In this document: piece after piece, positions 55,598-64,000 of the stretch | Layout of the letters: the number at the start of each line of letters is the position of its first letter | How positions within the stretch are numbered: position 1 is the first letter of the stretch | From: Flavobacterium psychrophilum | GTDB taxonomy: Bacteria > Bacteroidota > Bacteroidia > Flavobacteriales > Flavobacteriaceae | Assembly: GCA_001708385.1 (NCBI GenBank) | Contig: CP012388.1 | Span: 2,480,001-2,544,000, forward strand | Reading direction: 5' to 3' | Length of the DNA: 64,000 bases | The notes under the pieces: model-generated | The model's input: the letters and a program-made list of their open reading frames with translations, nothing else | What the model was told of the DNA's origin: nothing | Database searches by the model: none | Translations under genes and position numbers: made by a program

Positions 55598-58500
55598 ATG
55601 CTAAAAACTTTTATAGAAAGGCCGGTACTGAGTACCGTAATTTCGATAATCATAACCATTCTGGGTGTATTGGGGCTATTATCGCTGCCAATAGAACAGT
55701 ACCCGGAAATTGCGCCGCCTACCGTACAGGTAACGGCAACCTATACCGGTGCCAATGCCGAGACTGTACTTAACAGTGTGGTTATTCCACTGGAAGAAGA
55801 GATTAACGGTGTTGAAGGGATGACCTACATGACATCGAGTGCTGCTAATGATGGTTCTGCCAACATAAGTGTATTCTTTGAACTTGGTGTAAACCCCGAT
55901 ATTGCTGCGGTAAACGTACAAAACAGGGTATCGCGTGCCACGGCAAAACTGCCGCAGGCGGTAGTGCAAACGGGTGTTACAACGGTTAAAAGCCAGACGA
56001 GTGCCTTAATGTTCCTGGCACTATTCTCTAAGAATCCTGAGTATGATGCAACATACGTACAGAATTACGCTAAAATTAACCTTGTGCCTAAACTACAACG
56101 TGTTAAAGGTGTAGGTCAGGTAAACGTATTTGGTGCGAAAGATTACTCAATGCGTATCTGGATCGATCCGGAAAAAATGTCATCATTTAGCCTTACACCA
56201 GCCGATATACAAGCTGCATTACAGGAACAGAATGTTGAGGCTGCTCCGGGTAAATTCGGTGAAAACGCTGAAGGTGTTTATGAATATGTAATTAAATATA
56301 AAGGGCGTCTTTCTGAGGTTAAAGACTATGAGAATATCGTAGTTAAATCGACAGGTGGAGGTAATTTTGTTCACCTAAGCGATGTCGCTAAAATCGAGCT
56401 TGGTGCGTTTAACTACGGGCAGAAAAACTTTGCGATGGGTCAAAATGGTGTGGCTATTGGTGTTTTCCAGACATCAGGATCTAACGCTAACGACATTATC
56501 GACGAGGTAAATTCGATCTTAACTACAAGTAAAGCAAATTTCCCCGAAGGTATAGACTATGTAGTTCCATTTGATACTAAAATATTCCTTGATGCCTCTA
56601 TACACAAAGTAATATCTACCCTAATTGAGGCTTTTATACTTGTATTTATAGTGGTATTTGTTTTCCTTCAGGATTTCAGGTCTACTTTAATTCCGGCAAT
56701 TGCCGTTCCTGTAGCTATTGTGGGTACATTCTTCTTCCTTCAACTTGCCGGTTTCTCGATCAACATGCTTACGTTGTTTGCAATGATCCTTGCTATTGGT
56801 ATTGTAGTGGATGATGCCATTGTCGTCGTCGAGGCGGTGCACGCCAAACTCGACGAGGGAGAACAATCACCTAAAAAGGCTACCCTATCTGCCATGAGCG
56901 AAATTCAGGGTGCTATTATATCTATTACCCTTGTAATGGCGGCGGTATTCGTACCGGTATCGTTTTTAAGTGGCCCTTCCGGGGTGTTCTATAAGCAGTT
57001 TGCTATTACACTTGCGGTGGCTATTCTTATCTCAGCAGTAAATGCATTAACATTAAGCCCGGCGCTTTGTGCCCTTTTCCTTAAACCGCACAAAGATCAT
57101 GACGGACACGAGCATAAAAAGAAAAATCTAAAAGAGCGTTTCTTTACCGCATTCAACACCGGTTTTGACGCTATGAACAACAAATATGTTGGTTCCCTAA
57201 AATTCCTTGCAAGGAAAAAATGGATAACTGTTGTTATACTTGCGGTATTCTCGGGTATTACTTACCTGCTATTTGTTACCACTCCGTCAGGATTTATCCC
57301 GAATGAAGACCGTGGTATTATCATGGCCGACCTTACGCTTCCTCCGGGAACAACCCTTGAAAAAACACAGCTTGCAGTAAATGAGCTGGACTCCATACTT
57401 AAGTCGATGCCATTGGTTGAAGCAAGGATGAGCGTTGTAGGTTTCAGTTTATTAAACAGGGTAAACGGTGGTTCATACGCCTTTACCATTATTAAGCTGA
57501 AAGACTGGAGCCATCGTAAAGAAAAAAATCAGAGTGTAGATGCTATTGTGGGTGAACTTTTTGCACGTACAGCGGGTATGAAGGATGCTAAGGCGTTATT
57601 CTTTACGCCGCCAAGTGTACAGGGCTTTGGTACTGCCGACGGTTTTGAGCTTAAAATTCAGGATACAGGCGATGACGACTGGGCTACTGTAAGTAAAGTA
57701 ACCAACGAGTTTTTAGGTGAGCTGATGAAGCGTCCTGAAATTCAGTACGGTATCACCAACTTTAACCCGGGCTTCCCTCAGTATCAAATGGATATTAATG
57801 TGGAAAGGGCAAAAGATGCAGGCGTATCTGTAAGCAACATCTTTAACACTATGCAGGGTTACTACGGCGGACTGTATACTACCGACTTTAATAAATTTGG
57901 TAAGCAGTACCGTGTAATGATTCAGGCTACGCCGGAAGAAAGAGCCGATGAAAAATCGATAGACAAGATCTATGTGCGTAATGCAAATAACCAAATGGTT
58001 GCTATTAGCCAGTTTGTAGATTTCAAGAAAATATATGGTCCTGAAGCTGTAGCGCGTTTCAACATGCTAAAAGCGGTTAACGTGAATGGTAAATCTAACC
58101 CTGGCTTTAGTAGTGGAGACGCTATTAAAGCAGTGCAGGAAGTTGCTGCACAGCACTTGCCAAAAACCTACAGCTACGAATTCTCTGGTATGACACGTGA
58201 GGAGATCCTTGCGGGTAACCAGGCAGCAGGTGTATTCTTATTGAGTTTGATATTTGTATACTTCCTGTTAAGTGCACAGTACGAAAGTTATATTGTTCCG
58301 CTTGCGGTAATCTTATCGCTTCCTGTGGGTATTGCCGGAGCTATTGGCTTTGTGAAGCTTGCCGGACTTGAGAATAATATTTACTTCCAGGTAGCACTGA
58401 TAATGCTAATAGGGCTCCTCGCCAAGAATGCCATCCTTATTGTGGAGTTTGCCATGCAGCGACGAAAGCATGGCCTCGGGCTTGTTGAATCGGCAATTGA

Positions 58501-58774
58501 AGGTGCTAAAGCACGTTTAAGGCCAATCTTAATGACATCGTTTGCCTTTATATTGGGTCTGTTACCATTGGCACTTGCCAGCGGAGTAGGTGCAGTGGGT
58601 AACAAGTCAATTGGTATGGGTGCAGTAGGTGGTATGTTGGTAGGAACCATATTTGGGGTGTTTGTAATACCTATCCTGTTTATCATATTCCAGGCGTTGC
58701 AGGAAAGAATTTCAGGCAAGCCGACAGATGATAACGACAATCACACAGAGAATAAAGAAACAATAACAGCATAG
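55598..58774 (+). CDS. RND multidrug efflux pump (AcrB/HAE1 family)
   Basis: A 1058-residue inner-membrane proton-driven pump of the hydrophobe/amphiphile efflux type. It begins MLKTFIERPVLSTVISIIIT, the typical first helix. The proton-relay aspartates lie in ILAIGIVVDDAIVVVEAVHA near residue 405, with Lys in the later helix region (FVYFLLSAQYESYIVPLAVI near 890; LIGLLAKNAILIVEFAMQRR near 940). Two large periplasmic loops (about 35-330 and 560-870) carry the pore and docking domains. The C-terminal tail is acidic. Substrates cannot be read from the sequence. It is nine bases after the adaptor gene. Confidence 0.96.
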   Translation: MLKTFIERPVLSTVISIIITILGVLGLLSLPIEQYPEIAPPTVQVTATYTGANAETVLNSVVIPLEEEINGVEGMTYMTSSAANDGSANISVFFELGVNPDIAAVNVQNRVSRATAKLPQAVVQTGVTTVKSQTSALMFLALFSKNPEYDATYVQNYAKINLVPKLQRVKGVGQVNVFGAKDYSMRIWIDPEKMSSFSLTPADIQAALQEQNVEAAPGKFGENAEGVYEYVIKYKGRLSEVKDYENIVVKSTGGGNFVHLSDVAKIELGAFNYGQKNFAMGQNGVAIGVFQTSGSNANDIIDEVNSILTTSKANFPEGIDYVVPFDTKIFLDASIHKVISTLIEAFILVFIVVFVFLQDFRSTLIPAIAVPVAIVGTFFFLQLAGFSINMLTLFAMILAIGIVVDDAIVVVEAVHAKLDEGEQSPKKATLSAMSEIQGAIISITLVMAAVFVPVSFLSGPSGVFYKQFAITLAVAILISAVNALTLSPALCALFLKPHKDHDGHEHKKKNLKERFFTAFNTGFDAMNNKYVGSLKFLARKKWITVVILAVFSGITYLLFVTTPSGFIPNEDRGIIMADLTLPPGTTLEKTQLAVNELDSILKSMPLVEARMSVVGFSLLNRVNGGSYAFTIIKLKDWSHRKEKNQSVDAIVGELFARTAGMKDAKALFFTPPSVQGFGTADGFELKIQDTGDDDWATVSKVTNEFLGELMKRPEIQYGITNFNPGFPQYQMDINVERAKDAGVSVSNIFNTMQGYYGGLYTTDFNKFGKQYRVMIQATPEERADEKSIDKIYVRNANNQMVAISQFVDFKKIYGPEAVARFNMLKAVNVNGKSNPGFSSGDAIKAVQEVAAQHLPKTYSYEFSGMTREEILAGNQAAGVFLLSLIFVYFLLSAQYESYIVPLAVILSLPVGIAGAIGFVKLAGLENNIYFQVALIMLIGLLAKNAILIVEFAMQRRKHGLGLVESAIEGAKARLRPILMTSFAFILGLLPLALASGVGAVGNKSIGMGAVGGMLVGTIFGVFVIPILFIIFQALQERISGKPTDDNDNHTENKETITA

Positions 58775-58790
58775 CATAATAACAGTATAT

Positions 58791-60212
58791 ATGAAACTTG
58801 TAAAGACATCATACAGAGTTGCTGTAATTGTAGGGGCGGGCATACTGCTGCAATCCTGCTTTGCTGCAAAAGAATATAAGAAACCCGAAAACATTAAGGC
58901 AGAGAACCTGTACAGGTCGGAAATCGTATCTCAGGATACGGTTTCTATGGCCGATGTTTCGTGGAACAAAATGTTTACAGATCCTATCCTTCAGGGATAC
59001 ATTACAAAGGGATTGCAGAACAACTTCGACATAAGGATTGCAATCCAGAATGTTGCAGCTGCTCAGGCAAACCTTAAGCAGGGTAAAGCAGGATACTTTC
59101 CTACGCTTAGCCTTGGGGTAGACTGGACACATACAGAACAGAGTAAAAACAGCCAGATTGGCCGAATTGTAAGCCAGACCGGTGGTAACACCAACTTAGA
59201 CCAGTACCAGCTTTTAGGCAATTTTGCATGGGAAGCCGATATATGGGGTAAAATACGTAGTAACAAACGTGCATTTAGCGCTGCCTATATGCAGACTATT
59301 GCTGCTAACCAGGCAGTAAAAACACAGGTTATTACCGATATTGCTGCAAACTACTACCAATTGCTTTCGCTTGATGCACAGCTAAAAGTAGCAGAGAAGA
59401 CGCTAACTAACCGTAACCAGAGCGTAGAAACAATTATTTCGCTTAAAGATGCGGGTAGCGTAAATGAGGTAGGTGTTAAGCAGACCGAAGCACAGAAATA
59501 TGCTACAGAGATTATTATCGAAGATTTAAAAAATAATATAATTCTTGTAGAAAACTCATTAAGCATATTGCTTGGCGAGCCGGCTAAAAAACTGGAGCGT
59601 GGCACATTAGAGAACCAGAACCTTAACCCGGCACTTCAGGTTGGTGTTTCTACGCAGTTGCTTAGAAACCGTCCCGATGTTGTTGCGGCAGAATATGGTT
59701 TTATTAACGCCTTTGAGCTTACCAATGTGGCACGCAGTAACTTTTATCCTCAGTTTAGGATTACAGCTACAGGCGGTTTACAGAGTATTGACCTAAACGA
59801 CTGGATTAATACTAACTCACTATTCGCTAATATCGTTACAGGACTTACACAGCCTTTGTTTAACGGCAGGCAGATACGTACACGCTACGAAGTGGCAAAA
59901 GCGCAAAACGAGCAGGCTCTGGTACAGTTTGAACAGGCATTGATAACAGCAAGCCGCGAGGTGAGTGATGCCCTTGCCAACTACAATAACGAGACCAGGA
60001 AAATTACCATTAGAGAAAAACAGGCCGACGCCCTTACTAAAGCAGCAGACTATTCGGATGAGTTATTAGAGTACGGACTTGTAAACTACCTTGAGGTACT
60101 TACAGCAAAAGACAACGCGCTTAATAGCCAGTTAAACCTTATAGATAATAAATATCAGCAATACCTTGCTATAATAAACCTGTATAAGGCACTAGGCGGC
60201 GGATGGCGCTAA
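58791..60212 (+). CDS. RND outer-membrane channel (OprM/NodT-type lipoprotein)
   Basis: A 473-residue TolC-family lipoprotein. The signal ends LLQSC and is followed by FAAKEYKKPENI. Two repeats of the channel domain are visible: NNFDIRIAIQNVAAAQANLK near residue 75 and VSTQLLRNRPDVVAAEYGFI near 290, each followed by long helices (QAVKTQVITDIAANYYQLLS; VQFEQALITASREVSDALAN). The end YLAIINLYKALGGGWR is the family's usual C-terminus. It completes the efflux complex with the two upstream genes, 16 bases after the pump gene. A strong terminator follows. Confidence 0.95.
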   Translation: MKLVKTSYRVAVIVGAGILLQSCFAAKEYKKPENIKAENLYRSEIVSQDTVSMADVSWNKMFTDPILQGYITKGLQNNFDIRIAIQNVAAAQANLKQGKAGYFPTLSLGVDWTHTEQSKNSQIGRIVSQTGGNTNLDQYQLLGNFAWEADIWGKIRSNKRAFSAAYMQTIAANQAVKTQVITDIAANYYQLLSLDAQLKVAEKTLTNRNQSVETIISLKDAGSVNEVGVKQTEAQKYATEIIIEDLKNNIILVENSLSILLGEPAKKLERGTLENQNLNPALQVGVSTQLLRNRPDVVAAEYGFINAFELTNVARSNFYPQFRITATGGLQSIDLNDWINTNSLFANIVTGLTQPLFNGRQIRTRYEVAKAQNEQALVQFEQALITASREVSDALANYNNETRKITIREKQADALTKAADYSDELLEYGLVNYLEVLTAKDNALNSQLNLIDNKYQQYLAIINLYKALGGGWR

Positions 60213-60271
60213 AAGCATAGTTTGGGATATCTTTCCAGATTATTTTAGATTAATTGTTTGTTTTATGTTTG

Positions 60272-60311
60272 CTCCCCGGTATAACCCTATATACCGGGGA
60301 GTTTCTTTTTT
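60272..60311 (+). terminator. Terminator of the efflux operon
   Basis: CTCCCCGGTATA (60272-60283) pairs perfectly with TATACCGGGGAG (60290-60301), then TTTCTTTTTT. Confidence 0.93.
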
Positions 60312-60381
60312 ATGGTAGGGTAAAACAAAACATAGCTGTTTATGTAATGTGTGTGAAAGGTTTTCTTTCTGATGATAAGAC

Positions 60382-60414
60382 CGCCCGGTACTTTAAGGTA
60401 TCGGGCGTTTTTTT
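60382..60414 (+). terminator. Second terminator after the efflux operon
   Basis: CGCCCGGTAC (60382-60391) pairs with GTATCGGGCG (60398-60407) with one G-U pair, then seven T. It lies about 70 bases after the first terminator with no gene between, so either a short transcript ends here or it guards against read-through into the gene at 60448. Confidence 0.85.
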
Positions 60415-60447
60415 ATTATTTTTACGATTCAATCAATCCATCAAACA

Positions 60448-60894
60448 ATGAAAATCATACTTAAACCTACGCTGCTACTTTTAGTTCTTCTTGCTTCAGG
60501 TTGTGCCAAAGAACAGGCCGTTACTATAGATAACAAGTCTAAAACCGAATTTTACGTTATGAGTGAAAAGGAGGCAAAGCATATTACTGCCGAAAAGATA
60601 TATAACATGCATTCTTCTGGCGAAATAGAGCATCTTGACACAAACGGTAGCTATACCCGGATAAGTACAGGAGAATACCTTAAAAGGTTTCTGGTAGACA
60701 GTAGCTATGTGTTTTATTTTATAACAGAAGCCGATGTAGAAAAACCAACGAAAGGTAAATCACGTCCGGAATATAAAACACTTACCATTCCGGCGGAAGA
60801 CCATGAACATTTATCCGCTGTGGAAATTCACATAAAAGACAGTTTAAATATACCTGTTTTTGAATCTGCGATTAAATATAAGAAAGGTATATAG
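60448..60894 (+). CDS. Hypothetical lipoprotein, 148 residues
   Basis: The signal ends LLVLLASGC with the lipid cysteine at residue 20, followed by AKEQAVTIDNKSKTEF. The rest is a polar alpha/beta protein (YVMSEKEAKHITAEKIYNMH, TRISTGEYLKRFLVDSSYVF, AVEIHIKDSLNIPVFESAIK). No family recognised. It lies 33 bases after the second terminator and is probably a single transcript. The location of the mature protein is an envelope membrane face. Confidence 0.65.
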   Translation: MKIILKPTLLLLVLLASGCAKEQAVTIDNKSKTEFYVMSEKEAKHITAEKIYNMHSSGEIEHLDTNGSYTRISTGEYLKRFLVDSSYVFYFITEADVEKPTKGKSRPEYKTLTIPAEDHEHLSAVEIHIKDSLNIPVFESAIKYKKGI

Positions 60895-61756
60895 TATAAA
60901 AATATATCGGCAATTTTATACACTTAAGGTAAATATGACTTTTTTGAAATTTTATTGAGAGAAAATTCTCAATTCTGATATCTTAAAACTGCCATTTTTA
61001 CCAATCTAAACGCAACGTTTGCCGTTTTTTTAACATCTTAAATTTATAATTGGTAATAATTAGGAGTAAGAATGCGTCACGCTTTTTCATGTTTAGTTTT
61101 GTGCAAACGTACCTCAATTCTAAAAAAAGTCTGCTACGAGATGTAGTGGACTTTTTAGTTTTATAAGATTATTCTCCCCTACGTGTGCCCCACAAATACT
61201 CGTAATCTTATCTTTTTTGTAAGCTAATACCTATTTTATCTAAAAAATAATTATACTTCAATAGTTGTCTGTACAAACGTTTTATACGGCGTATCAACTT
61301 TATGATTTTGATCGATTAAAGCACTATATATATCGATGAAATGCTTGTTAATTAAATGTTAAGTGTTAAAAAGTGCTTTTTTACAATTATTTTTTAAATA
61401 TTTTTGCTTTGCAGTTTTAGCGATTGATGTTCAGTTAGTTAATCGATAAAAATTAACATTTAATCGGATAAATTACAACGTTTTCGATGTCCAAAAATGT
61501 TATGCATGCATGGTGTCCCCAAATCCAAGGCAGTAAACAGCCCGTATGTGTGCTTGTGTATCAATCAATTATAGCTTCTGTTTCCTGGACAGATTATAGA
61601 AGTTATATCAAACCAAAAGAAAGATTGTACAGTGTAATCAACTGTGCAACTATGTTTAGTGCATCCTGCAGTCGGGAGATGTAGAAGAAAGGTTAGGAAA
61701 AGCTTTAAGAGTTAAAGCACCTGTTCTTTTATCCCAAGACTGCAAACAAATTGATA
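60895..61756. other. Long intergenic stretch with an isolated terminator and a long leader
   Basis: 862 bases without a convincing gene. A hairpin AAAAAGTC...GACTTTTT (61124-61156, with inner CTAC/GTAG pairing) with a T-rich end is preceded by TAGTTTTG (61094-61101), so a short transcript of about 50 nt is possible. TATTTTTG (61399-61406) is a perfect -7 box that could drive the type IX secreted protein gene, giving a leader of about 345 bases. A 65-residue frame at 61490-61684 in that leader has low similarity to any protein type. Confidence 0.5.
61124..61158 (+). terminator. Isolated terminator hairpin
   Basis: AAAAAGTC (61124-61131), TG, CTAC, loop GAGAT, GTAG, TG, GACTTTTT (61149-61156), then TAGTTTTA. 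There is no gene directly upstream, the nearest stop codon being at 60894. Confidence 0.7.
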
Positions 61757-64000
61757 ATGAAACACACAAATTTTCTGGTGTGCCTTTTATGCCTTCTTAC
61801 TACTACAGGCGTACTGGCACAACAGGACAACAACTGGTATTTTGGCCGAATGGCCGGATTGAACTTTAGCAGCGGAAAAGCTGTAGCTGTTAGTAACAGC
61901 GCGATGACAACAATGGAAGGAAGTGCAACGATCTCTGACGAGAACGGCGAATTGCTTTTCTACACCAATGGCGTTTATGTTTGGAACAGGCTTCATAAAA
62001 GAATGCCTCACGGAACAGGATTACTGGGCGACCAATCTACTACGCAGTCGGCTGTGATAGTCCCTAAACCAGGCTCTAAAACACGTTTCTACATTTTTGC
62101 GGCAGATGATGCCGGCGGTCCTAACGGGCTTACCTATTCTGAAGTTGATATAACTGCCGATAATGGTAACGGAGATGTAGTTGCAGCAAACACGAAACTG
62201 GTAACTCCCGTTACCGAAAAAATTACTGCCGTATATGCAGATAATAACAAAGACGTTTGGGTAACAGTGCATAAATGGGGCAATGATGCCTTTTATAGCT
62301 ACAAAGTTACTGCAGATGGTGTAGTTGCTACTCCTGTTATAAGCAATACCGGTATGGTTATAGATGGTGCCGACAATTCTGGACATTACGCAGGATGGAT
62401 GAGCATTTCGCCAAATGGTAGAAAGCTCGCCGTTGCCAACGGACTTTTATCTGTAGAGTTGTTTGATTATGATACTCACACGGGTGTAGTAAGCAACGGC
62501 AGAATTATTAAGTCGCCCGCAAAAAGCTATGGTGTAGAATTTTCGCCAAACAGTAAATTACTATATGTTACAAGCGAAAATATGCTGCTTCAGTATGATA
62601 CTACTGCACAGGATATTCCTTCTACTCAGGTTACAGTTGGTACCATTGATGTTGCAAGCTCTATAAAGCTAACACCAAATTCTAAAATATTTGTGGTAAA
62701 CAAATATCTCTCTAATACTTTATCGGTAATACGTAAACCCAATGTTCCAGGTGTTGGCTGTGAATTTGTGCTTGACACCGTAAATCTTAACGATAAAGAA
62801 ACCTTCGTAGGGCTGCCTAACTTTGTGGTAGAGCCATATTACCTTTTTGATATAAAAACAAAGAGCGATTGTACCGACACGGTTGTATCATTCTCGACAG
62901 AAGGTACAATGAATGCCGATAGCGTTATGTGGGATTTTGGAGATGGAAATACTTCTATAGATACAGAGGTATCGCATGAATATGCAAAATCGGGAACTTA
63001 TACAGTAAAGGCCAGAGCAAAAAGCGGAAGGGCTGTACGTTATTACTTTAAGGATGTGACGGTGTATAGTGCTCCTACAGCATTTCAGCCGGAAGATGTT
63101 GCTACGTGTGGTGATGAAAACGGTAATGGAACATTTTACCTGAAAGATCAGAATGTTAATGTACTTGCCGAACAACCGGCAAATGATTTTACAGTGAGTT
63201 ATTACGCGTCGCGATTGGATGCCGAAAGCGGAATTAACGCACTGAATTTAAGTTATACAGTTCCGGTTGGCGAGTATACTATATATGCAAAAGTAATTCG
63301 TAATGGCGGAACCTGTTTTGATATCACAAGTTTTACCGCTACCGTTATTGCTTCTCCTGAAATTGAAATGCCCGATAGCTACAGTTTTTGCGAAGGATCT
63401 TCGGTTAAGCTTCAGGCTCCAAAAGGCTTTGATACCTATACATGGAGTTTTGAAAATAAAACCATAAGTGGTACAAGCGATCAGGTTGTGCATAAAGCAG
63501 GAGAATATACGCTTACTGTTACAAGAGCAAGTGGCGATATTATTTGCGATGCTGCTAAAATAATTACAGTATATGAGTCGCACGATCCGGTTATAAAAAC
63601 GGTTGAGGTTAATGACTTAAACGAAAACAACAACACTGTAAATGTGGTTATGGCCACAGAAGGATATTACGAGTTTTCTATAGATGGTGTTAACTGGCAG
63701 GAAACATCATTTTTTCAAAATGTACATGCTGGCCATTATGAAATTATGGTAAAAAACGGATGTGGTGTTACATCTCAGGATGTGGCTGTGCTTATGTATC
63801 CTAAATTCTTTACGCCAAACGGAGATGGTTACCATGATAAGTGGCAAATAGATCACGCTTTCTATGCGCCCGATATAGCTGTTACTATCTACGACCGCTA
63901 TGGAAAGATACTGGCATCATTTAAAGGCACAAGCCCGGGTTGGGACGGAACACTAAACGGTTACCAGCTTCCGGCATCAGACTATTGGTTTGTGGCAACA
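61757..64000 (+). CDS. Type IX secreted protein with gliding-type C-terminal domain (partial)
   Basis: An exported protein of which 748 residues lie in the window; only the last few are missing. It begins with the signal MKHTNFLVCLLCLLTTTGVL. Residues about 25-370 form repeated beta units (NNWYFGRMAGLNFSSGKAVA, TTQSAVIVPKPGSKTRFYIF, GHYAGWMSISPNGRKLAVAN) that look like a beta propeller. A PKD domain follows (VMWDFGDGNTSIDTEVSHEY near 390-425), then Ig-like strands, and the type B sorting domain: YPKFFTPNGDGYHDKWQIDH near residue 680, ITIYDRYGKILASFKG-type strand and SPGWDGTLNGYQLPASDYWF just before the cut. This domain directs export by the type IX system and attachment to the cell surface or gliding apparatus. 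The long leader upstream is discussed separately. Confidence 0.92.
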   Translation, partial: MKHTNFLVCLLCLLTTTGVLAQQDNNWYFGRMAGLNFSSGKAVAVSNSAMTTMEGSATISDENGELLFYTNGVYVWNRLHKRMPHGTGLLGDQSTTQSAVIVPKPGSKTRFYIFAADDAGGPNGLTYSEVDITADNGNGDVVAANTKLVTPVTEKITAVYADNNKDVWVTVHKWGNDAFYSYKVTADGVVATPVISNTGMVIDGADNSGHYAGWMSISPNGRKLAVANGLLSVELFDYDTHTGVVSNGRIIKSPAKSYGVEFSPNSKLLYVTSENMLLQYDTTAQDIPSTQVTVGTIDVASSIKLTPNSKIFVVNKYLSNTLSVIRKPNVPGVGCEFVLDTVNLNDKETFVGLPNFVVEPYYLFDIKTKSDCTDTVVSFSTEGTMNADSVMWDFGDGNTSIDTEVSHEYAKSGTYTVKARAKSGRAVRYYFKDVTVYSAPTAFQPEDVATCGDENGNGTFYLKDQNVNVLAEQPANDFTVSYYASRLDAESGINALNLSYTVPVGEYTIYAKVIRNGGTCFDITSFTATVIASPEIEMPDSYSFCEGSSVKLQAPKGFDTYTWSFENKTISGTSDQVVHKAGEYTLTVTRASGDIICDAAKIITVYESHDPVIKTVEVNDLNENNNTVNVVMATEGYYEFSIDGVNWQETSFFQNVHAGHYEIMVKNGCGVTSQDVAVLMYPKFFTPNGDGYHDKWQIDHAFYAPDIAVTIYDRYGKILASFKGTSPGWDGTLNGYQLPASDYWFVAT

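Noticed and set aside
60254..60451. Forward frame of 65 codons
   Set aside because: It spans two transcription terminators and cannot be a normal gene.
61490..61684. Forward frame of 65 codons upstream of the type IX secreted protein
   Set aside because: No similarity and unusual composition; kept only as a possible leader frame in the discussion of the leader.

Overview
The window looks like chromosome from a Bacteroidota bacterium of the Flavobacteriaceae, most likely a Flavobacterium relative. The grounds are: perfect or near-perfect copies of the Bacteroidota promoter (TTTG, about 19 bases, TAnnTTTG) in front of many genes; almost no Shine-Dalgarno sequences; lipoproteins with Ser/Asp-rich tails after the lipid cysteine; a type IX secretion (gliding-type) C-terminal domain; a long IleRS with a GIHH version of the HIGH motif; and intergenic spaces full of short dispersed repeats. 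No rRNA, tRNA or CRISPR array was found.

Layout. 1-8036 is the right end of a prophage or prophage remnant. It has terminase large (cut by the window edge) and small subunits, a replication/accessory block on the minus strand, and a divergent CI-like repressor (7302-8036) whose operator fits exactly into the spacer of the leftward promoter. A low-GC two-gene cassette (1714-2890, DUF3800 protein plus a BECR-like nuclease candidate) and many host-type repeats sit inside it. 8150-20814 holds four paralogous leucine-rich-repeat surface lipoproteins (two forward, two reverse) around a DsbA-like protein, a lipocalin-like protein, an esterase, a response regulator/histidine kinase pair and small unknowns. 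21020-34673 is mostly housekeeping: ileS with a DksA-like gene, lspA, a folate cyclo-ligase, an AstE/AspA-type deacylase, uvrC, a patatin/outer-membrane-barrel protein and an amino-acid permease. 35001-39458 is aromatic amino-acid catabolism: homogentisate dioxygenase and 4-hydroxyphenylpyruvate dioxygenase (tyrosine), and tryptophan 2,3-dioxygenase. 39482-50854 carries an M23 peptidase, pgi, a desaturase, tandem RlpA-like proteins, a BI-1 family protein, dinB and a Gcr-type membrane protein. 50922-53691 holds a HigBA toxin-antitoxin pair with a coupled third membrane gene, a CYTH phosphatase and a YpdA-like reductase. 53895-60212 is an RND efflux operon led by a GbsR/MarR-type regulator with a clear operator. 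The window ends in a large type IX secreted protein cut near its C-terminus.

The most unusual signal is in the repeats. Two unrelated small nuclease-family genes, a GIY-YIG protein (25316-25627) and a GxxExxY protein (12826-13236), each sit between inverted arms of a different dispersed repeat family. In both, the stop codon is formed by one repeat arm. Gene-less copies of the same repeats are scattered through the window, and one family forms a tandem array of about 98-bp period. This resembles autonomous elements with MITE-like derivatives, and suggests two repeat/nuclease partnerships of the same design. Also notable are a candidate small RNA at 37577-37691 with its own promoter and terminator, and repair genes uvrC and dinB whose -7 boxes end four bases before the start codon.
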